Below, piece by piece: positions 25,567 through 34,269 of a stretch of 64,000 nt of DNA. Location: positions 49,684 through 113,683 of the forward strand of contig CAYFFO010000002.1 of assembly GCA_964342485.1 (NCBI GenBank), written 5' to 3'. Source of the DNA: CAYFFO01 sp964342485. GTDB taxonomy: Bacteria; Chloroflexota; Dehalococcoidia; Lucifugimonadales; CAJWER01. The notes beneath the pieces were generated by a model. The model saw nothing but the letters and a program-made list of their open reading frames with translations, had not been told where the DNA came from and did no database searches. Position numbers and translations under genes: made by a program. The stretch's first letter is position 1. The number at the start of each line of letters is the position of its first letter.

Positions 25567-25601
25567 GCAAGATTTATTTCAACATAAGGAGAACCAGATT
25601 A

Positions 25602-26663
25602 TTGAGAAAAGTAAGAGTAGGAATAATTGGAGCCGGAGGGGTAGCACAAAGTAGGCACCTACCTCGATTAGCATCGATTGACGAAGTGGACCTGGCATGC
25701 ATTTGGTCAAGAGATAGTATCAAAGCCACAAAGGTCGCTAAAGATTTTGAAATACCTAAAGTTGCCAATGACTGGCAAGAAATTACTGAATCTACTTCAA
25801 TAGATGCCATCATAATTGCCACTCCTCCAAACCTTCATTTACCAGTAACACTTTCGTCACTTTCATCAGGTAAACATGTCCTCTGCCAAGCCAGAATGGC
25901 CAGAAACTTGTCAGAAGCAAGAAAAATGCTTTCAGCATCTCAAAAATCTGATTTGGTAACAGCTCTTTACCCTCCACTACCTGGGCTTAAAGGCGATCTA
26001 ATGGTTAAAAAATTGATCCATCAAGAAAACTATCTAGGTGAAATACGGGAAGTAAGAATTAACGGATTAGCTAGAATTCCATCAAGTGACAAATATAGTT
26101 GGCAATCTGATCCTGATGTTACAGGGCTAAATACAATGACTATGGGAATGTGGATTGAAGTACTTAACCGGTGGGTAGGAAAGACTGAATCACTCATTGC
26201 AAAATCTACTTTACATAATAAGAATCGACAAGATCCAGAAGGTCAATCCTTGGCCAGCAATATACCCGATTCTATAGCTATTTCCGCCAAGTTATTATGC
26301 AATGCTATGGGCTCATATCATTTCTCTAATCAAGCAATGCTTGCCCCGCCACAAAAAATAGAAATCTACGGCACGACTGGTACGATAGACTACACTCTTT
26401 TTGGCGACGTCCTTAAAATTGGTAAAAATAATGATGAGGAGCTCAGCGAAATACAAATACCTGATAATGAAATACGTCTTCAAACAACAGATTCGGAATT
26501 CATTAGAGCGATAACCCACGATACTAATGTGGAACCTAGTTTCCAAGAAGGTATTGAATACATGGAATTCACAGAAGCAGTTGCCATATCCTCGTTCACT
26601 GAGAAAAATGTTACGCTTCCGCCAGAACCTATGATGGATTCCTGGGGCAAACTTATTGATTGA
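25602..26663 (+). CDS. Gfo/Idh/MocA-family oxidoreductase with altered EKP motif
   Basis: 353 residues from TTG 25602, with an AAGGAGA ribosome-binding site. The N-terminal Rossmann fold has GIIGAGGVAQSRHLP, then ATPPNLHLPV. Where active family members carry the catalytic EKP lysine (HVLCEKPMA), this protein reads HVLCQARMA, with Q96-A97-R98. The C-terminal alpha/beta domain follows. NAD(P)-dependent sugar or cyclitol oxidoreductases are typical, but loss of the EKP lysine suggests a different reaction or a non-catalytic role. A QAR variant may define a subfamily. A Nudix gene follows after 27 bases. Confidence 0.82.
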   Translation: MRKVRVGIIGAGGVAQSRHLPRLASIDEVDLACIWSRDSIKATKVAKDFEIPKVANDWQEITESTSIDAIIIATPPNLHLPVTLSSLSSGKHVLCQARMARNLSEARKMLSASQKSDLVTALYPPLPGLKGDLMVKKLIHQENYLGEIREVRINGLARIPSSDKYSWQSDPDVTGLNTMTMGMWIEVLNRWVGKTESLIAKSTLHNKNRQDPEGQSLASNIPDSIAISAKLLCNAMGSYHFSNQAMLAPPQKIEIYGTTGTIDYTLFGDVLKIGKNNDEELSEIQIPDNEIRLQTTDSEFIRAITHDTNVEPSFQEGIEYMEFTEAVAISSFTEKNVTLPPEPMMDSWGKLID

Positions 26664-26690
26664 ATACATCAGAAAGGTAAGCCTTCAAAA

Positions 26691-27170
26691 GTGTTTGACT
26701 CATTTAAAGATTCTACCGGTAAGAAGATCAATAAAGCTCCTGAATCAATTTCAATAGGAGCTTGTGCTGTTATTATCAACTGCCAGCAAGAAGTCCTTCT
26801 AGAAAAAAGAGCTGACAACGGATATTGGGGATTACCTGGGGGATCAGTAGATCCTGGTGAATCTGTATCAGAAGCACTAGTTCGTGAAGTTTTTGAGGAA
26901 ACTGGACTAACTGTAGAAATAATAAAACTCGTAGGAATTTACTCTGATCCTAGGGAATATTCAATAATGAGATATCCCGACGGTAGTATAATCCACTATG
27001 TTTCCATAACATTTTATTGTAAACCAGTCACAGGAACAATCACCTGCTCAAGCGAAAGTCTAGACGTACAGTATTTTAATGTTAACGTCATTCCAAAAAG
27101 AATGATGATTGCTCACCGTATACGACTTGAAGATGCAATGGCTTCATCTATCCATCCAATTATTAAATAA
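26691..27170 (+). CDS. Nudix hydrolase
   Basis: 159 residues from GTG 26691. The complete Nudix box (GX5EX7REUXEEXGU) is seen as G-SVDPG-E-SVSEALV-REVFEETGL, preceded by the GYWGLPGG strand. These enzymes hydrolyse nucleoside diphosphates linked to another group, using Mg2+; the substrate cannot be read here, though an N-terminal extension and a KRADNGYWGLPGG start are typical of ADP-ribose/NADH-type or mutator-like enzymes. Probably co-transcribed with the oxidoreductase 27 bases upstream. About 250 bases of AT-rich sequence separate it from hspR. Confidence 0.9.
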   Translation: MFDSFKDSTGKKINKAPESISIGACAVIINCQQEVLLEKRADNGYWGLPGGSVDPGESVSEALVREVFEETGLTVEIIKLVGIYSDPREYSIMRYPDGSIIHYVSITFYCKPVTGTITCSSESLDVQYFNVNVIPKRMMIAHRIRLEDAMASSIHPIIK

Positions 27171-27319
27171 CTTGGGGCTAATGTACGGAATAAAGACTAC
27201 GGTCAACATATTTATTAGCCTTTGATGATCTTTTTACAAAAAACATTTCTCTAGTTCAAAAAAGTTAGTAATATAAATACATCGTCCGACTGCTGGCTTG
27301 CTTTGACTTATTATATTAC

Positions 27320-27353
27320 AATACTTGACACGAAGCGTATCAAGTATTAAAAT
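27320..27353 (+). promoter_or_regulatory. hspR-grpE-dnaK promoter overlapped by an HspR operator (HAIR)
   Basis: TTGACA at 27325-27330 and TAAAAT at 27348-27353 form a 17-bp-spaced sigma70-type promoter. Overlapping it is a 9-bp inverted repeat, AATACTTGA (27320-27328) and TCAAGTATT (27340-27348), that contains CTTGA-N11-TCAAG, matching the spacing of the known HspR-associated inverted repeat (CTTGAGT-N7-ACTCAAG). HspR binding would block both promoter boxes, giving auto-repression relieved on heat shock. Confidence 0.75.
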
Positions 27354-27421
27354 ACAATAAGATTTTATCGATCACTGAAATTTAGTACTTTAGATAAAAA
27401 AGACAACAGGTATATTTACCA

Positions 27422-27805
27422 ATGCAAATCAGTCGAGGTTTTATAAATAGTAATTCATCGGACCGCCTTGAGGGAGTCTATATCATTAGTGTTGCTGCAA
27501 GAATACTTGAGATGCATCCCCAAACCCTTAGAAAATATGAGCGTGCAGGACTTGTACGACCATCTCGTACTGTAGGAATGCTTAGACTCTATTCGGATGA
27601 AGATATCGCTAGACTTCGCCTAATTAAGCACTTGGTAAATGAGCTGGGCCTTAACGTAGCAAGTGTTCAATTAGTACTACAGCTTTTCAATTCATTATTA
27701 AATACTAGAAATGGCGTCACCAAGATCAGTGACAATAATCTACGCGAGTACATTAACAAACGGCTCAAAGAGATGTTCGAAATATTACATGCCCACAACT
27801 TATGA
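27422..27805 (+). CDS. hspR: HspR-type MerR-family heat-shock repressor
   Basis: 127 residues. The MerR-like helix-turn-helix is clear: VYIISVAARILEMHPQTLRKYERAGLV followed by the wing segment RLYSDEDIARLR. The context, directly upstream of grpE and dnaK with a HAIR operator in front, points to HspR, the autoregulatory repressor that in actinobacteria uses DnaK as co-repressor. The C-terminal tail is short and has no metal or effector domain. The gene is first in the operon (reverse of the Streptomyces dnaK-grpE-dnaJ-hspR order). The start is ATG 27422, with a longer leader than usual. Confidence 0.88.
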   Translation: MQISRGFINSNSSDRLEGVYIISVAARILEMHPQTLRKYERAGLVRPSRTVGMLRLYSDEDIARLRLIKHLVNELGLNVASVQLVLQLFNSLLNTRNGVTKISDNNLREYINKRLKEMFEILHAHNL

Positions 27806-27846
27806 TCTAAGTTTATCAGATCATATATCTTTGGAAGGACTACCTA

Positions 27847-28410
27847 ATGACAGGCAGCGAAAATAACAATGACAATTTAGAAGAACATCAACCTGAATCA
27901 GAAGTGTCTCAAATTGATTCTGAACTAGAAGAATTAATTCGTCAAAAAGAACAGTTGACTTTAATCGCGCAAAGAGCACAAGCTGATTTAATTAATTATC
28001 GTAAAAGAGCAGTTGAAGAGCTTGATGAAGCTAAACGCTCTGTCAACACCGGCCTACTCCTAAAAATTTTTTCGGTTCTTGATGACTTTCAACGAGCAAT
28101 CGATTTAGTACCTAATGAAGCAATCGCTCCAGGATGGCTAGAAGGCATTCATCTTGTATATAAAAAAATAGAAACCATGATTGACTCTGAAGGTGTTTCT
28201 AAGATAGAGGCGGTTGGAAAGATATTTAATCCTAGGGAATGTGAAGCAGTAGTTTATGAAGAATCTAGCTCAGCTCCCGAGGGTGAAGTAACCAAAGTTT
28301 TCAGAGAAGGATACAAGCAACGAGACAGAATTATAAGGCCGGCACAAGTTGTCGTTGCAAAAAAAATTCAGCAAGAACAAAAACCTGATGAAAGTGAGGA
28401 ATCAAATTAA
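27847..28410 (+). CDS. grpE: Nucleotide exchange factor GrpE
   Basis: 187 residues. An acidic, disordered N-terminus precedes a long coiled-coil (about 25-80, ELEELIRQKEQLTLIAQRAQADLINYRKR) and a C-terminal beta domain ending with VFREGYKQRDRIIRPAQVVVAK, the family signature. GrpE dimers release ADP from DnaK. The stop codon overlaps the dnaK start by one base (TAATG), which indicates translational coupling. It lies 41 bp after hspR in the same operon. Confidence 0.95.
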   Translation: MTGSENNNDNLEEHQPESEVSQIDSELEELIRQKEQLTLIAQRAQADLINYRKRAVEELDEAKRSVNTGLLLKIFSVLDDFQRAIDLVPNEAIAPGWLEGIHLVYKKIETMIDSEGVSKIEAVGKIFNPRECEAVVYEESSSAPEGEVTKVFREGYKQRDRIIRPAQVVVAKKIQQEQKPDESEESN

Positions 28411-30311
28411 TGGCTAAAGTTTTAGGAATTGATCTAGGCACTACAAACTCGTGCATGGCAATTATTGAAGCAGGAGAACCAAGGGTATTAGAGAACGCAG
28501 AAGGTGCAAGAACCACCCCTTCTGTGGTAGCCATAAATCAAAAATCTAATGAAAGATACGTAGGTATGACGGCAAAACGTCAAGCAGTAACTAATCCTGA
28601 CAACACCGTATTTTCAGTAAAAAGATTCATGGGAAGAAATTATGACGAAGATTCTGTACAAGCAGATATTCCATTAGTTCCTTTCAGTGTGGAAAAGCAT
28701 ACTAACGGTGACGCACACGTAAAAATGTCTGACAAAACATACTCACCCCCAGAAGTATCGGCGATGATTCTGCAGAAAATGAAGGCAGACGCTGAAGCAA
28801 AAACAGGGGAAACCATTTCTCAGGCAGTTATTACCGTTCCAGCATATTTTAACGACAGTCAACGTAACGCAACTAAGGATGCAGGACGAATAGCAGGTCT
28901 CGAAATACTACGGATAATAAATGAGCCCACAGCAGCATCTTTGGCTTACGGATTAGACAAAAAAGGTGATGAAAAGATAGCTATATACGATATGGGTGGT
29001 GGAACCTTTGACATCACCATTTTACAAATGGGAGAAGGTGTCTTTGAAGTACTAGCAACTAACGGAGATACTCGTCTTGGAGGAGATGATTTTGACCAAA
29101 GGATAATGGATTGGATTGTATCAGAATTTTTGAAAGAACAAGGAATTGATCTAAAGCAAGATCGTATGGCTTTACAACGACTGCGCGAGGCCGCAGAAAA
29201 AGCCAAAGTAGAATTAACAACTCTGATGGAGACCGAAATCAATCTACCATTTATCACTGCAGATGCATCTGGTCCTAAACACTTAGTAATGAACCTTACA
29301 CGATCGAATTTAGAACAACTCGTAGTCGATTTGATACAAAATTCGATCGGCCCATGTAAGCAAGCACTTAAAGATGCAGAAATAAATTCTGAATCCGTCG
29401 ACGAAATCATTCTTGTGGGTGGTATGACCCGTATGCCTGCAGTTAAAAACGCTGTTCAAGACTTATTTAACAAAGAGCCCCACCAAGGAGTAAACCCTGA
29501 TGAAGTTGTAGCAGTTGGTGCAGCCCTTCAGGCAGGTGTTTTGCAAGGGGAAGTTGAAGATTTACTTTTGCTCGACGTAACGCCACTCACCCTAGGGATT
29601 GAAACATTAGGTGGAGTTTCTACCCCTCTAATTCCTCGTAACACAACTATTCCAACTGCCAAAACAGAAACATTTTCTACAGCTGCAGATAATCAACCTA
29701 GTGTTGAAGTAAACGTACTCCAGGGAGAACGTCCTATGGCTGAAGAAAATAAGAGAATTGGTAAATTCATGCTTGACGGCATCCTGCCCGCACCAAGAGG
29801 AACTCCACAAATTGAAGTGACATTTGATATCAATGCAGATGGTATATTAGAAGTTTCTGCTAAAGACAAAGGTACAGGAAAAGAGCAAAAAATTACAATT
29901 ACAGCAAGCTCTGGTCTTAGCGAAACTGAAATCGAACAAATGGTTAAAGATGCAGAACTTCATGCTGAAGAAGACCAGCAAAAACGAGAAGAAGTTGAAG
30001 TTAGAAACACGGCAGATAGTACTACTTATTCAGCCGAAAAACTGATTGAGGAAAACAAAGAAAAGGTGCCTGACGAATTAAAAGAAGAAATTAGCGCTAA
30101 TGTTGAAGCAGTTAGAACAGCTTTAAATGGGGACGACGTATCTCAGATAAAATCTGCAATGGAAACTTTACAGGAATCGATGCAAAAAGTTGGAACTTTG
30201 ATATACGGAGAACAAGGCGAAGGTACCCCAGATACGCAAACAACGCCTGAGCAAGAAAATCAGGAATCTGACTCTTCAGACACCGTTGAAGGTGAGTATA
30301 GAGAGGTTTAG
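28410..30311 (+). CDS. dnaK: Molecular chaperone DnaK (Hsp70)
   Basis: 633 residues, full length. The ATPase domain starts with GIDLGTTNSCMAI, then has IINEPTAASLAYGLDKK, IYDMGGGTFDITIL and the VGGMTRMPAV signature; the substrate-binding domain follows the LLLDVTPLTLGIETLGG linker. The tail is acidic (GEYREV at the end). DnaK binds unfolded segments in an ATP cycle assisted by GrpE and DnaJ. No dnaJ lies in this operon: a strong terminator starts immediately after the stop codon, so the J-protein partner must be elsewhere. In HspR systems DnaK also acts as co-repressor. Confidence 0.98.
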   Translation: MAKVLGIDLGTTNSCMAIIEAGEPRVLENAEGARTTPSVVAINQKSNERYVGMTAKRQAVTNPDNTVFSVKRFMGRNYDEDSVQADIPLVPFSVEKHTNGDAHVKMSDKTYSPPEVSAMILQKMKADAEAKTGETISQAVITVPAYFNDSQRNATKDAGRIAGLEILRIINEPTAASLAYGLDKKGDEKIAIYDMGGGTFDITILQMGEGVFEVLATNGDTRLGGDDFDQRIMDWIVSEFLKEQGIDLKQDRMALQRLREAAEKAKVELTTLMETEINLPFITADASGPKHLVMNLTRSNLEQLVVDLIQNSIGPCKQALKDAEINSESVDEIILVGGMTRMPAVKNAVQDLFNKEPHQGVNPDEVVAVGAALQAGVLQGEVEDLLLLDVTPLTLGIETLGGVSTPLIPRNTTIPTAKTETFSTAADNQPSVEVNVLQGERPMAEENKRIGKFMLDGILPAPRGTPQIEVTFDINADGILEVSAKDKGTGKEQKITITASSGLSETEIEQMVKDAELHAEEDQQKREEVEVRNTADSTTYSAEKLIEENKEKVPDELKEEISANVEAVRTALNGDDVSQIKSAMETLQESMQKVGTLIYGEQGEGTPDTQTTPEQENQESDSSDTVEGEYREV

Positions 30312-30354
30312 TAATATGTAAAAGGGCTGGTTTTACCAGCCCTTTTACATATTA
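30312..30354. terminator. Terminator between dnaK and the convergent acuC-like gene
   Basis: A perfect 19-bp stem (30312-30330 with 30336-30354), 5-base loop, GGGCTGG core and A/T-rich base, starting directly after the dnaK stop codon. The descending arm contains TTTTACATATTA. The symmetry allows termination on both strands between the convergent genes. Confidence 0.85.
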
Positions 30355-30398
30355 TCCCTATTTATCCTTTAATATACCGTTTAAAATCTGTGATTCAT

Positions 30399-31526
30399 TT
30401 ACCCTGAAGTTCCATGAAATCCAAAAAGTCTTGATTTAATTGCATATACACTTTCTTCGGCAAATAGTTGAGTCTTTTTTTTAATGCTATCTTTTTGATC
30501 AAAAATCATATCGTCAAATAATCTGTCTTGATGTCCATTTTTTGAGTATGCGATAGGAATACTATTCTTCAATTTATCTCCAGACATAATCCCAAATCCA
30601 GATGCCCAAGACCGTGCCACAGCTTCCACATCGTACCCTCCTCCTCCTAATGCAAGCCATTTAGGCGCTTTCCCAATAAATCGTTCTATTATTTTGCTGA
30701 ATCCTTGGACTGTAAGACAAAGATGAGTTATTGGATCAGAAAAATGCGTATCGATGCCAAGTTGGGACACTAATACATCTGGCTTAAAAGTATCTAGTAG
30801 GGGCAATACAGTTGACTCAAATACCCATAAATATGTTGAATCCATTGTATAAGGATATAGCGGAATATTGACAGAGTAATTACGCCCTTTGCCATTTCCG
30901 ATTTCATCAGTGAATCCAGTTCCTGGAAACAAAAACGAACCACTCTCATGAATAGATATATTCAACACTGAATCTGTATCATAAAAAGCGTGCTGTACTC
31001 CGTCACCGTGATGGCAATCAATATCTACGTACGCAACCTTTAAACCTTGAGACAAAAACCTTTTAATGGCTATCACAGGATCATTGAAAATACAAAAACC
31101 AGAAGCATAGCTTGGCATCGCATGATGAAGTCCACCAGATATACTCATTGCATAATCAACTTCATCTTTTAACATCATATCGACTGCCTTCATTGTTGCT
31201 CCAGTCGATAAGCTAGCTGCCCTATATATCCCCGGGAAAATGGGATTATCGGAAGTACCTAATCCAAATTTAAGACCATCTCCCAAAACATGAGAACCAT
31301 CGATGTTTTTTATGAACTCAAGATATTCCTTATCGTGATACAACAATATCTCTTTTTCTGTAGAATATCGGGGTGACACCAGTATATTAGATTTTTTCGA
31401 AAAAACTTTATATGAATTAAGAAGTTCGTAAGTATGCCTTAATCTTACGGGTTTCATTGGATGGGTATCACTAAGCTTATGGCTAGTAAGTTCGTCGCCA
31501 TAAACAAATGCGACCGGTTTAAGCAT
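30399..31526 (-). CDS. Histone deacetylase superfamily protein (AcuC-like)
   Basis: 375 residues. Typical class I HDAC/AcuC motifs are visible: GGLHHAMPSYASGFCIFNDP with the catalytic histidines, the metal site VDIDCHHGDGVQHAFY, a downstream SQLGIDTHFSDP aspartate, and the terminal LGGGGY loop. The Zn-dependent enzyme removes acetyl groups from proteins or small amines; AcuC acts on acetyl-CoA synthetase. It is convergent with dnaK. No acetoin or acs genes are nearby. It ends in a region without a separate terminator other than the shared one. Confidence 0.92.
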   Translation of the reverse strand: MLKPVAFVYGDELTSHKLSDTHPMKPVRLRHTYELLNSYKVFSKKSNILVSPRYSTEKEILLYHDKEYLEFIKNIDGSHVLGDGLKFGLGTSDNPIFPGIYRAASLSTGATMKAVDMMLKDEVDYAMSISGGLHHAMPSYASGFCIFNDPVIAIKRFLSQGLKVAYVDIDCHHGDGVQHAFYDTDSVLNISIHESGSFLFPGTGFTDEIGNGKGRNYSVNIPLYPYTMDSTYLWVFESTVLPLLDTFKPDVLVSQLGIDTHFSDPITHLCLTVQGFSKIIERFIGKAPKWLALGGGGYDVEAVARSWASGFGIMSGDKLKNSIPIAYSKNGHQDRLFDDMIFDQKDSIKKKTQLFAEESVYAIKSRLFGFHGTSG

Positions 31527-31628
31527 AGATACTAAGGCTCCAGTCGATGTATTAAAGGATAGTAGAATTTATAAAAAAACAACCCTACAATCTAGCTGTT
31601 TCTAAGAGTTTTGTTCTAATCCTATGGA

Positions 31629-31886
31629 TTAATCGTCTACACCATTATCTTTTAAATAGTCTATAGCTGCCTGTACTGTCGTAATGCCTTCAGCATCTTC
31701 ATCAGAAATCTCAATAGGGTTATCATCGGAACCAAATTCTTCCTCAAATGCCATTATCAATTCGACCAAATCCAATGAATCTGCATTAAGATCCTCGGTG
31801 AACGAAGCTTCAGGAACAACTTCTGATTCTTCAACACTTAGTTTTTCAGCTACAACTACTTTAACTCGTTCATGTACTGTTGACAT
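31629..31886 (-). CDS. acpP: Acyl carrier protein
   Basis: 85 residues counting from ATG at 31886; a TTG one codon upstream would give one more. The phosphopantetheine attachment site is in DLNADSLDLVELIMAFEEEF, with the serine of the DSL motif; the protein is small and acidic, as ACPs are. It carries growing acyl chains in fatty-acid synthesis. Its start lies inside the end of nusB (17-base overlap), so translation of the two is probably coupled; the GGAGG ribosome-binding site is within the nusB coding sequence. Confidence 0.97.
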   Translation of the reverse strand: MSTVHERVKVVVAEKLSVEESEVVPEASFTEDLNADSLDLVELIMAFEEEFGSDDNPIEISDEDAEGITTVQAAIDYLKDNGVDD

Positions 31887-32358
31887 CAACTGCCTCCAAC
31901 TTAATTGAATTTTTATCTGATTTTTTATATTCTGACATTAACTGTAGCACAGAGCCCAAAACTCCGTTTACAAATTTTGATGAATTATCTGATCCAAAAA
32001 CCTTGCTTATTTCTATAGCTTCATTAATCACTACCTTAGATGGCGTTTCTTGATGATACAAAAGTTCAAAAATAGCAATTCTGAGAATATTTCTATCAAC
32101 ATATGCTATCTGTGATATTGGCCAAGCATAGGCATAAGACTGGATAATTTCATCAATCTTTTTACGATTTTCAATGACACCGAATGTTAGAATCGATGCG
32201 AATTGAATAACAGATTTATGTAAATGAACCTGAACAACCATTTTGTCAAAAGACTTTTGGTGATCATGGCCAGAAGCATCGATTTCATATAAAACTTGTA
32301 GGGCAATATTTCGTGCCTTCCGGCGAAAAGTAGATTTCATTTTGTCATGCTGTAACAT
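31870..32358 (-). CDS. nusB: Transcription antitermination/rRNA processing factor NusB
   Basis: 162 residues, all helical. RRKARNIALQVLYEIDASG is the characteristic NusB opening, and the C-terminal VVINEAIEISKVFGSDNSSKFVNGVLG segment is also diagnostic. NusB with NusE binds boxA of rRNA leaders. The first six codons (MLQHDK) may be non-coding, with M7 as the true start. It lies seven bases after fabD and overlaps acpP by 17 bases; the pairing with fatty-acid genes is unusual but consistent with one housekeeping transcript. Confidence 0.93.
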   Translation of the reverse strand: MLQHDKMKSTFRRKARNIALQVLYEIDASGHDHQKSFDKMVVQVHLHKSVIQFASILTFGVIENRKKIDEIIQSYAYAWPISQIAYVDRNILRIAIFELLYHQETPSKVVINEAIEISKVFGSDNSSKFVNGVLGSVLQLMSEYKKSDKNSIKLEAVDVNST

Positions 32359-32364
32359 TAATAT

Positions 32365-33303
32365 TCATTTCTTAGAAAAAGAGAGAACCGTCTCCATATC
32401 ACCTATATTTACAGAAGAAGCAGAACTATCAATCCTTTTTACCATACTGCTTAATGCCTTTCCTGGACCAAACTCTACAAAGAAAGAAATTCCTTGATCA
32501 ATCATATAATCGATAGATCCTTTCCAGTGAACACAACTAGATATCTGGCTAATTACTTCCTGTTTGACCTGATCAGCAGTATCCAGTGGCCGTGCAATAC
32601 AATTACCAATAATTGGTATCTTAGGCTCGTTAAATTTTATCGAGTCAACGGCTTCAATCAAGCCCCCTTTGGCAGGTTCCATCAGATCAGAGTGAAAAGC
32701 TCCACCCACTTTGAGGGGGACTGTCCTCTTTGCACCACGTGCCGATGCCAAATCTAAAGCTTGAGCTACAGCAATAACACCGCCACTAATTACAATTTGT
32801 TCTTTCGTATTAATGTTAGAAACATAAGTACCTGTTTCTCTACTAATCTCTTCTATCGTATCTAAGTCTAATCCAAATATAGCTGCCATAGACCCTGGGC
32901 TTTTTTCACAGGCATCTTGCATTAATCGTGCACGTATTTGAACCAGTTTTATAACATCCTCCAAATCAAGTACACCAGAAACTGCCAAAGCGGTGAATTC
33001 ACCTAAGCTATGCCCAGCTAACAATGACGGAGATGGCACTTCATCTGGCCCAAGCTGTTCTTCCATAGCCTTGACCGCTGCAAGACTAACTGCCATAACT
33101 GCAAGCTGAGCATTCTTTGTATCCCTGAGCTCTTGATCAGGTCCGTTGAAAATCAAACCTGTAAGTGATCTCCCAAGTGCGGCGTCAACTGTGTCAAAAA
33201 CAGATTTGGCTGCAGGAGACCCATGGTATAGATCAAATCCCATACCTACTACCTGTGCACCCTGCCCAGGAAATATGAAGCCTATTTTGGTTCTAGAGTT
33301 CAT
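32365..33303 (-). CDS. fabD: Malonyl-CoA:ACP transacylase FabD
   Basis: 312 residues. The N-terminal FPGQGAQVVGMG is the FabD signature, and the nucleophile is S99 in GHSLGEFTAL, followed by QIRARLMQDACEKSPGSMAA and the GAFHSDLM histidine motif. It loads malonate on ACP, the elongation unit for fatty-acid synthesis. The acpP gene is two genes downstream. In many bacteria the run is yceD-rpmF-plsX-fabH-fabD-fabG-acpP; here plsX, fabH and fabG are missing from the cluster, so fabD sits directly after rpmF. ATG start. Confidence 0.95.
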   Translation of the reverse strand: MNSRTKIGFIFPGQGAQVVGMGFDLYHGSPAAKSVFDTVDAALGRSLTGLIFNGPDQELRDTKNAQLAVMAVSLAAVKAMEEQLGPDEVPSPSLLAGHSLGEFTALAVSGVLDLEDVIKLVQIRARLMQDACEKSPGSMAAIFGLDLDTIEEISRETGTYVSNINTKEQIVISGGVIAVAQALDLASARGAKRTVPLKVGGAFHSDLMEPAKGGLIEAVDSIKFNEPKIPIIGNCIARPLDTADQVKQEVISQISSCVHWKGSIDYMIDQGISFFVEFGPGKALSSMVKRIDSSASSVNIGDMETVLSFSKK

Positions 33304-33334
33304 TAGTCAAGCCATTTCAAAAATCTATATACTA

Positions 33335-33529
33335 CTAATTAGCTTCCTGCAAATTAGTAGATATAACATCTCTGCCATTATATTGTCCGCAAGAAGGGCA
33401 AGCCCTATGTGGTCGAATAGCACCCCCACATTGAGGGCATGAGCCTATAGAAACACGTTTTAGGGCATGGTGTGCAGCCCTTTTCCCTTTTCGACCTTTT
33501 GAATGTTTTTTCTTTGGTAGTGGAGGCAT
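33335..33529 (-). CDS. rpmF: 50S ribosomal protein L32
   Basis: 64 residues, strongly basic N-terminus (KKKHSKGRKGKRAAHHALK) and a zinc ribbon with C31-x2-C34 and C44-x2-C47 near the C-terminus. L32 is a standard large-subunit protein; the four-Cys form binds zinc. It follows the YceD-like gene by seven bases, as in most bacteria. A short inverted repeat (33332-33340 and 33352-33360) overlaps its stop codon and may be chance. Confidence 0.96.
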   Translation of the reverse strand: MPPLPKKKHSKGRKGKRAAHHALKRVSIGSCPQCGGAIRPHRACPSCGQYNGRDVISTNLQEAN

Positions 33530-33536
33530 CGTTCAA

Positions 33537-34049
33537 TTATTTCCTTAATTTTTTCTTTTCGATTATATTGCTTAGTTCAACTAAACCTCTCCATTGAGAG
33601 CTAACGGTTAATCTATCACAGTCACAAGTTAGTTGGTTAAGACTAGTCCCACACTTTGGACAAATCCCTTTGCAAGAATTGCCACAGACAGGATTCATTG
33701 GTCTAGAGATATCACAGTACTGACGTACCGTTTCTGAGATATCTAGAACCATATCTTCAGATATCCTAAGCTGTTCATATTCAGCTTCTCCTGTTAACCT
33801 TCCTATATTTATCTCTTCATCTATATTTATTGCCAATGACTGATCAAACATACCTAGACATCGACTACATTGACATTCAATTACCGTTTCTAAACAGGCT
33901 TTTATCCAGATACTTTCATTCGTTTTTATAAACTTCACTTCCCCATCCAGGTTATAACAACCATGATTTACAATCACATCTTCATCAATCATGTGGGTCT
34001 GCGTCGCCCCACTTGGATTTTTCAATAGTTGTGATAAATTAAATTGCAT
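33537..34049 (-). CDS. YceD/DUF177-family protein
   Basis: 170 residues. The C-terminal CGNSCKGICPKCGTSLNQLTC segment is the cysteine-rich DUF177 end, and a second C-x2-C (CQCSRCLG) occurs earlier. YceD-family proteins occur next to rpmF in nearly all bacteria and have been linked to 23S rRNA accumulation. It is first in the cluster yceD-rpmF-fabD-nusB-acpP. The upstream 220 bases (34050-34269) are AT-rich and hold no clear promoter that I could place with confidence. Confidence 0.88.
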   Translation of the reverse strand: MQFNLSQLLKNPSGATQTHMIDEDVIVNHGCYNLDGEVKFIKTNESIWIKACLETVIECQCSRCLGMFDQSLAINIDEEINIGRLTGEAEYEQLRISEDMVLDISETVRQYCDISRPMNPVCGNSCKGICPKCGTSLNQLTCDCDRLTVSSQWRGLVELSNIIEKKKLRK

Positions 34050-34269
34050 TTGAATTTAAAATAATTCTACACCCCATTCAACATAACCAAAGGTTCAATG
34101 GTAGCTATACCTAAACATAGTGTCAAGTTTCTCTCAGGCCTCTTTAAAACAAGATTTCATGACTTCTGTATATTGACTTGATGTAAACTAAATCCGAAAA
34201 TAAATCAAATCAAATTAATTGTCTTAACCATAATATTAGTTTCAGAACATTCCTTTAAAATATATATAA

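Noticed and set aside
28946..29410. Minus-strand ORF inside dnaK
   Set aside because: Antisense of dnaK, serine-rich translation typical of shadows.
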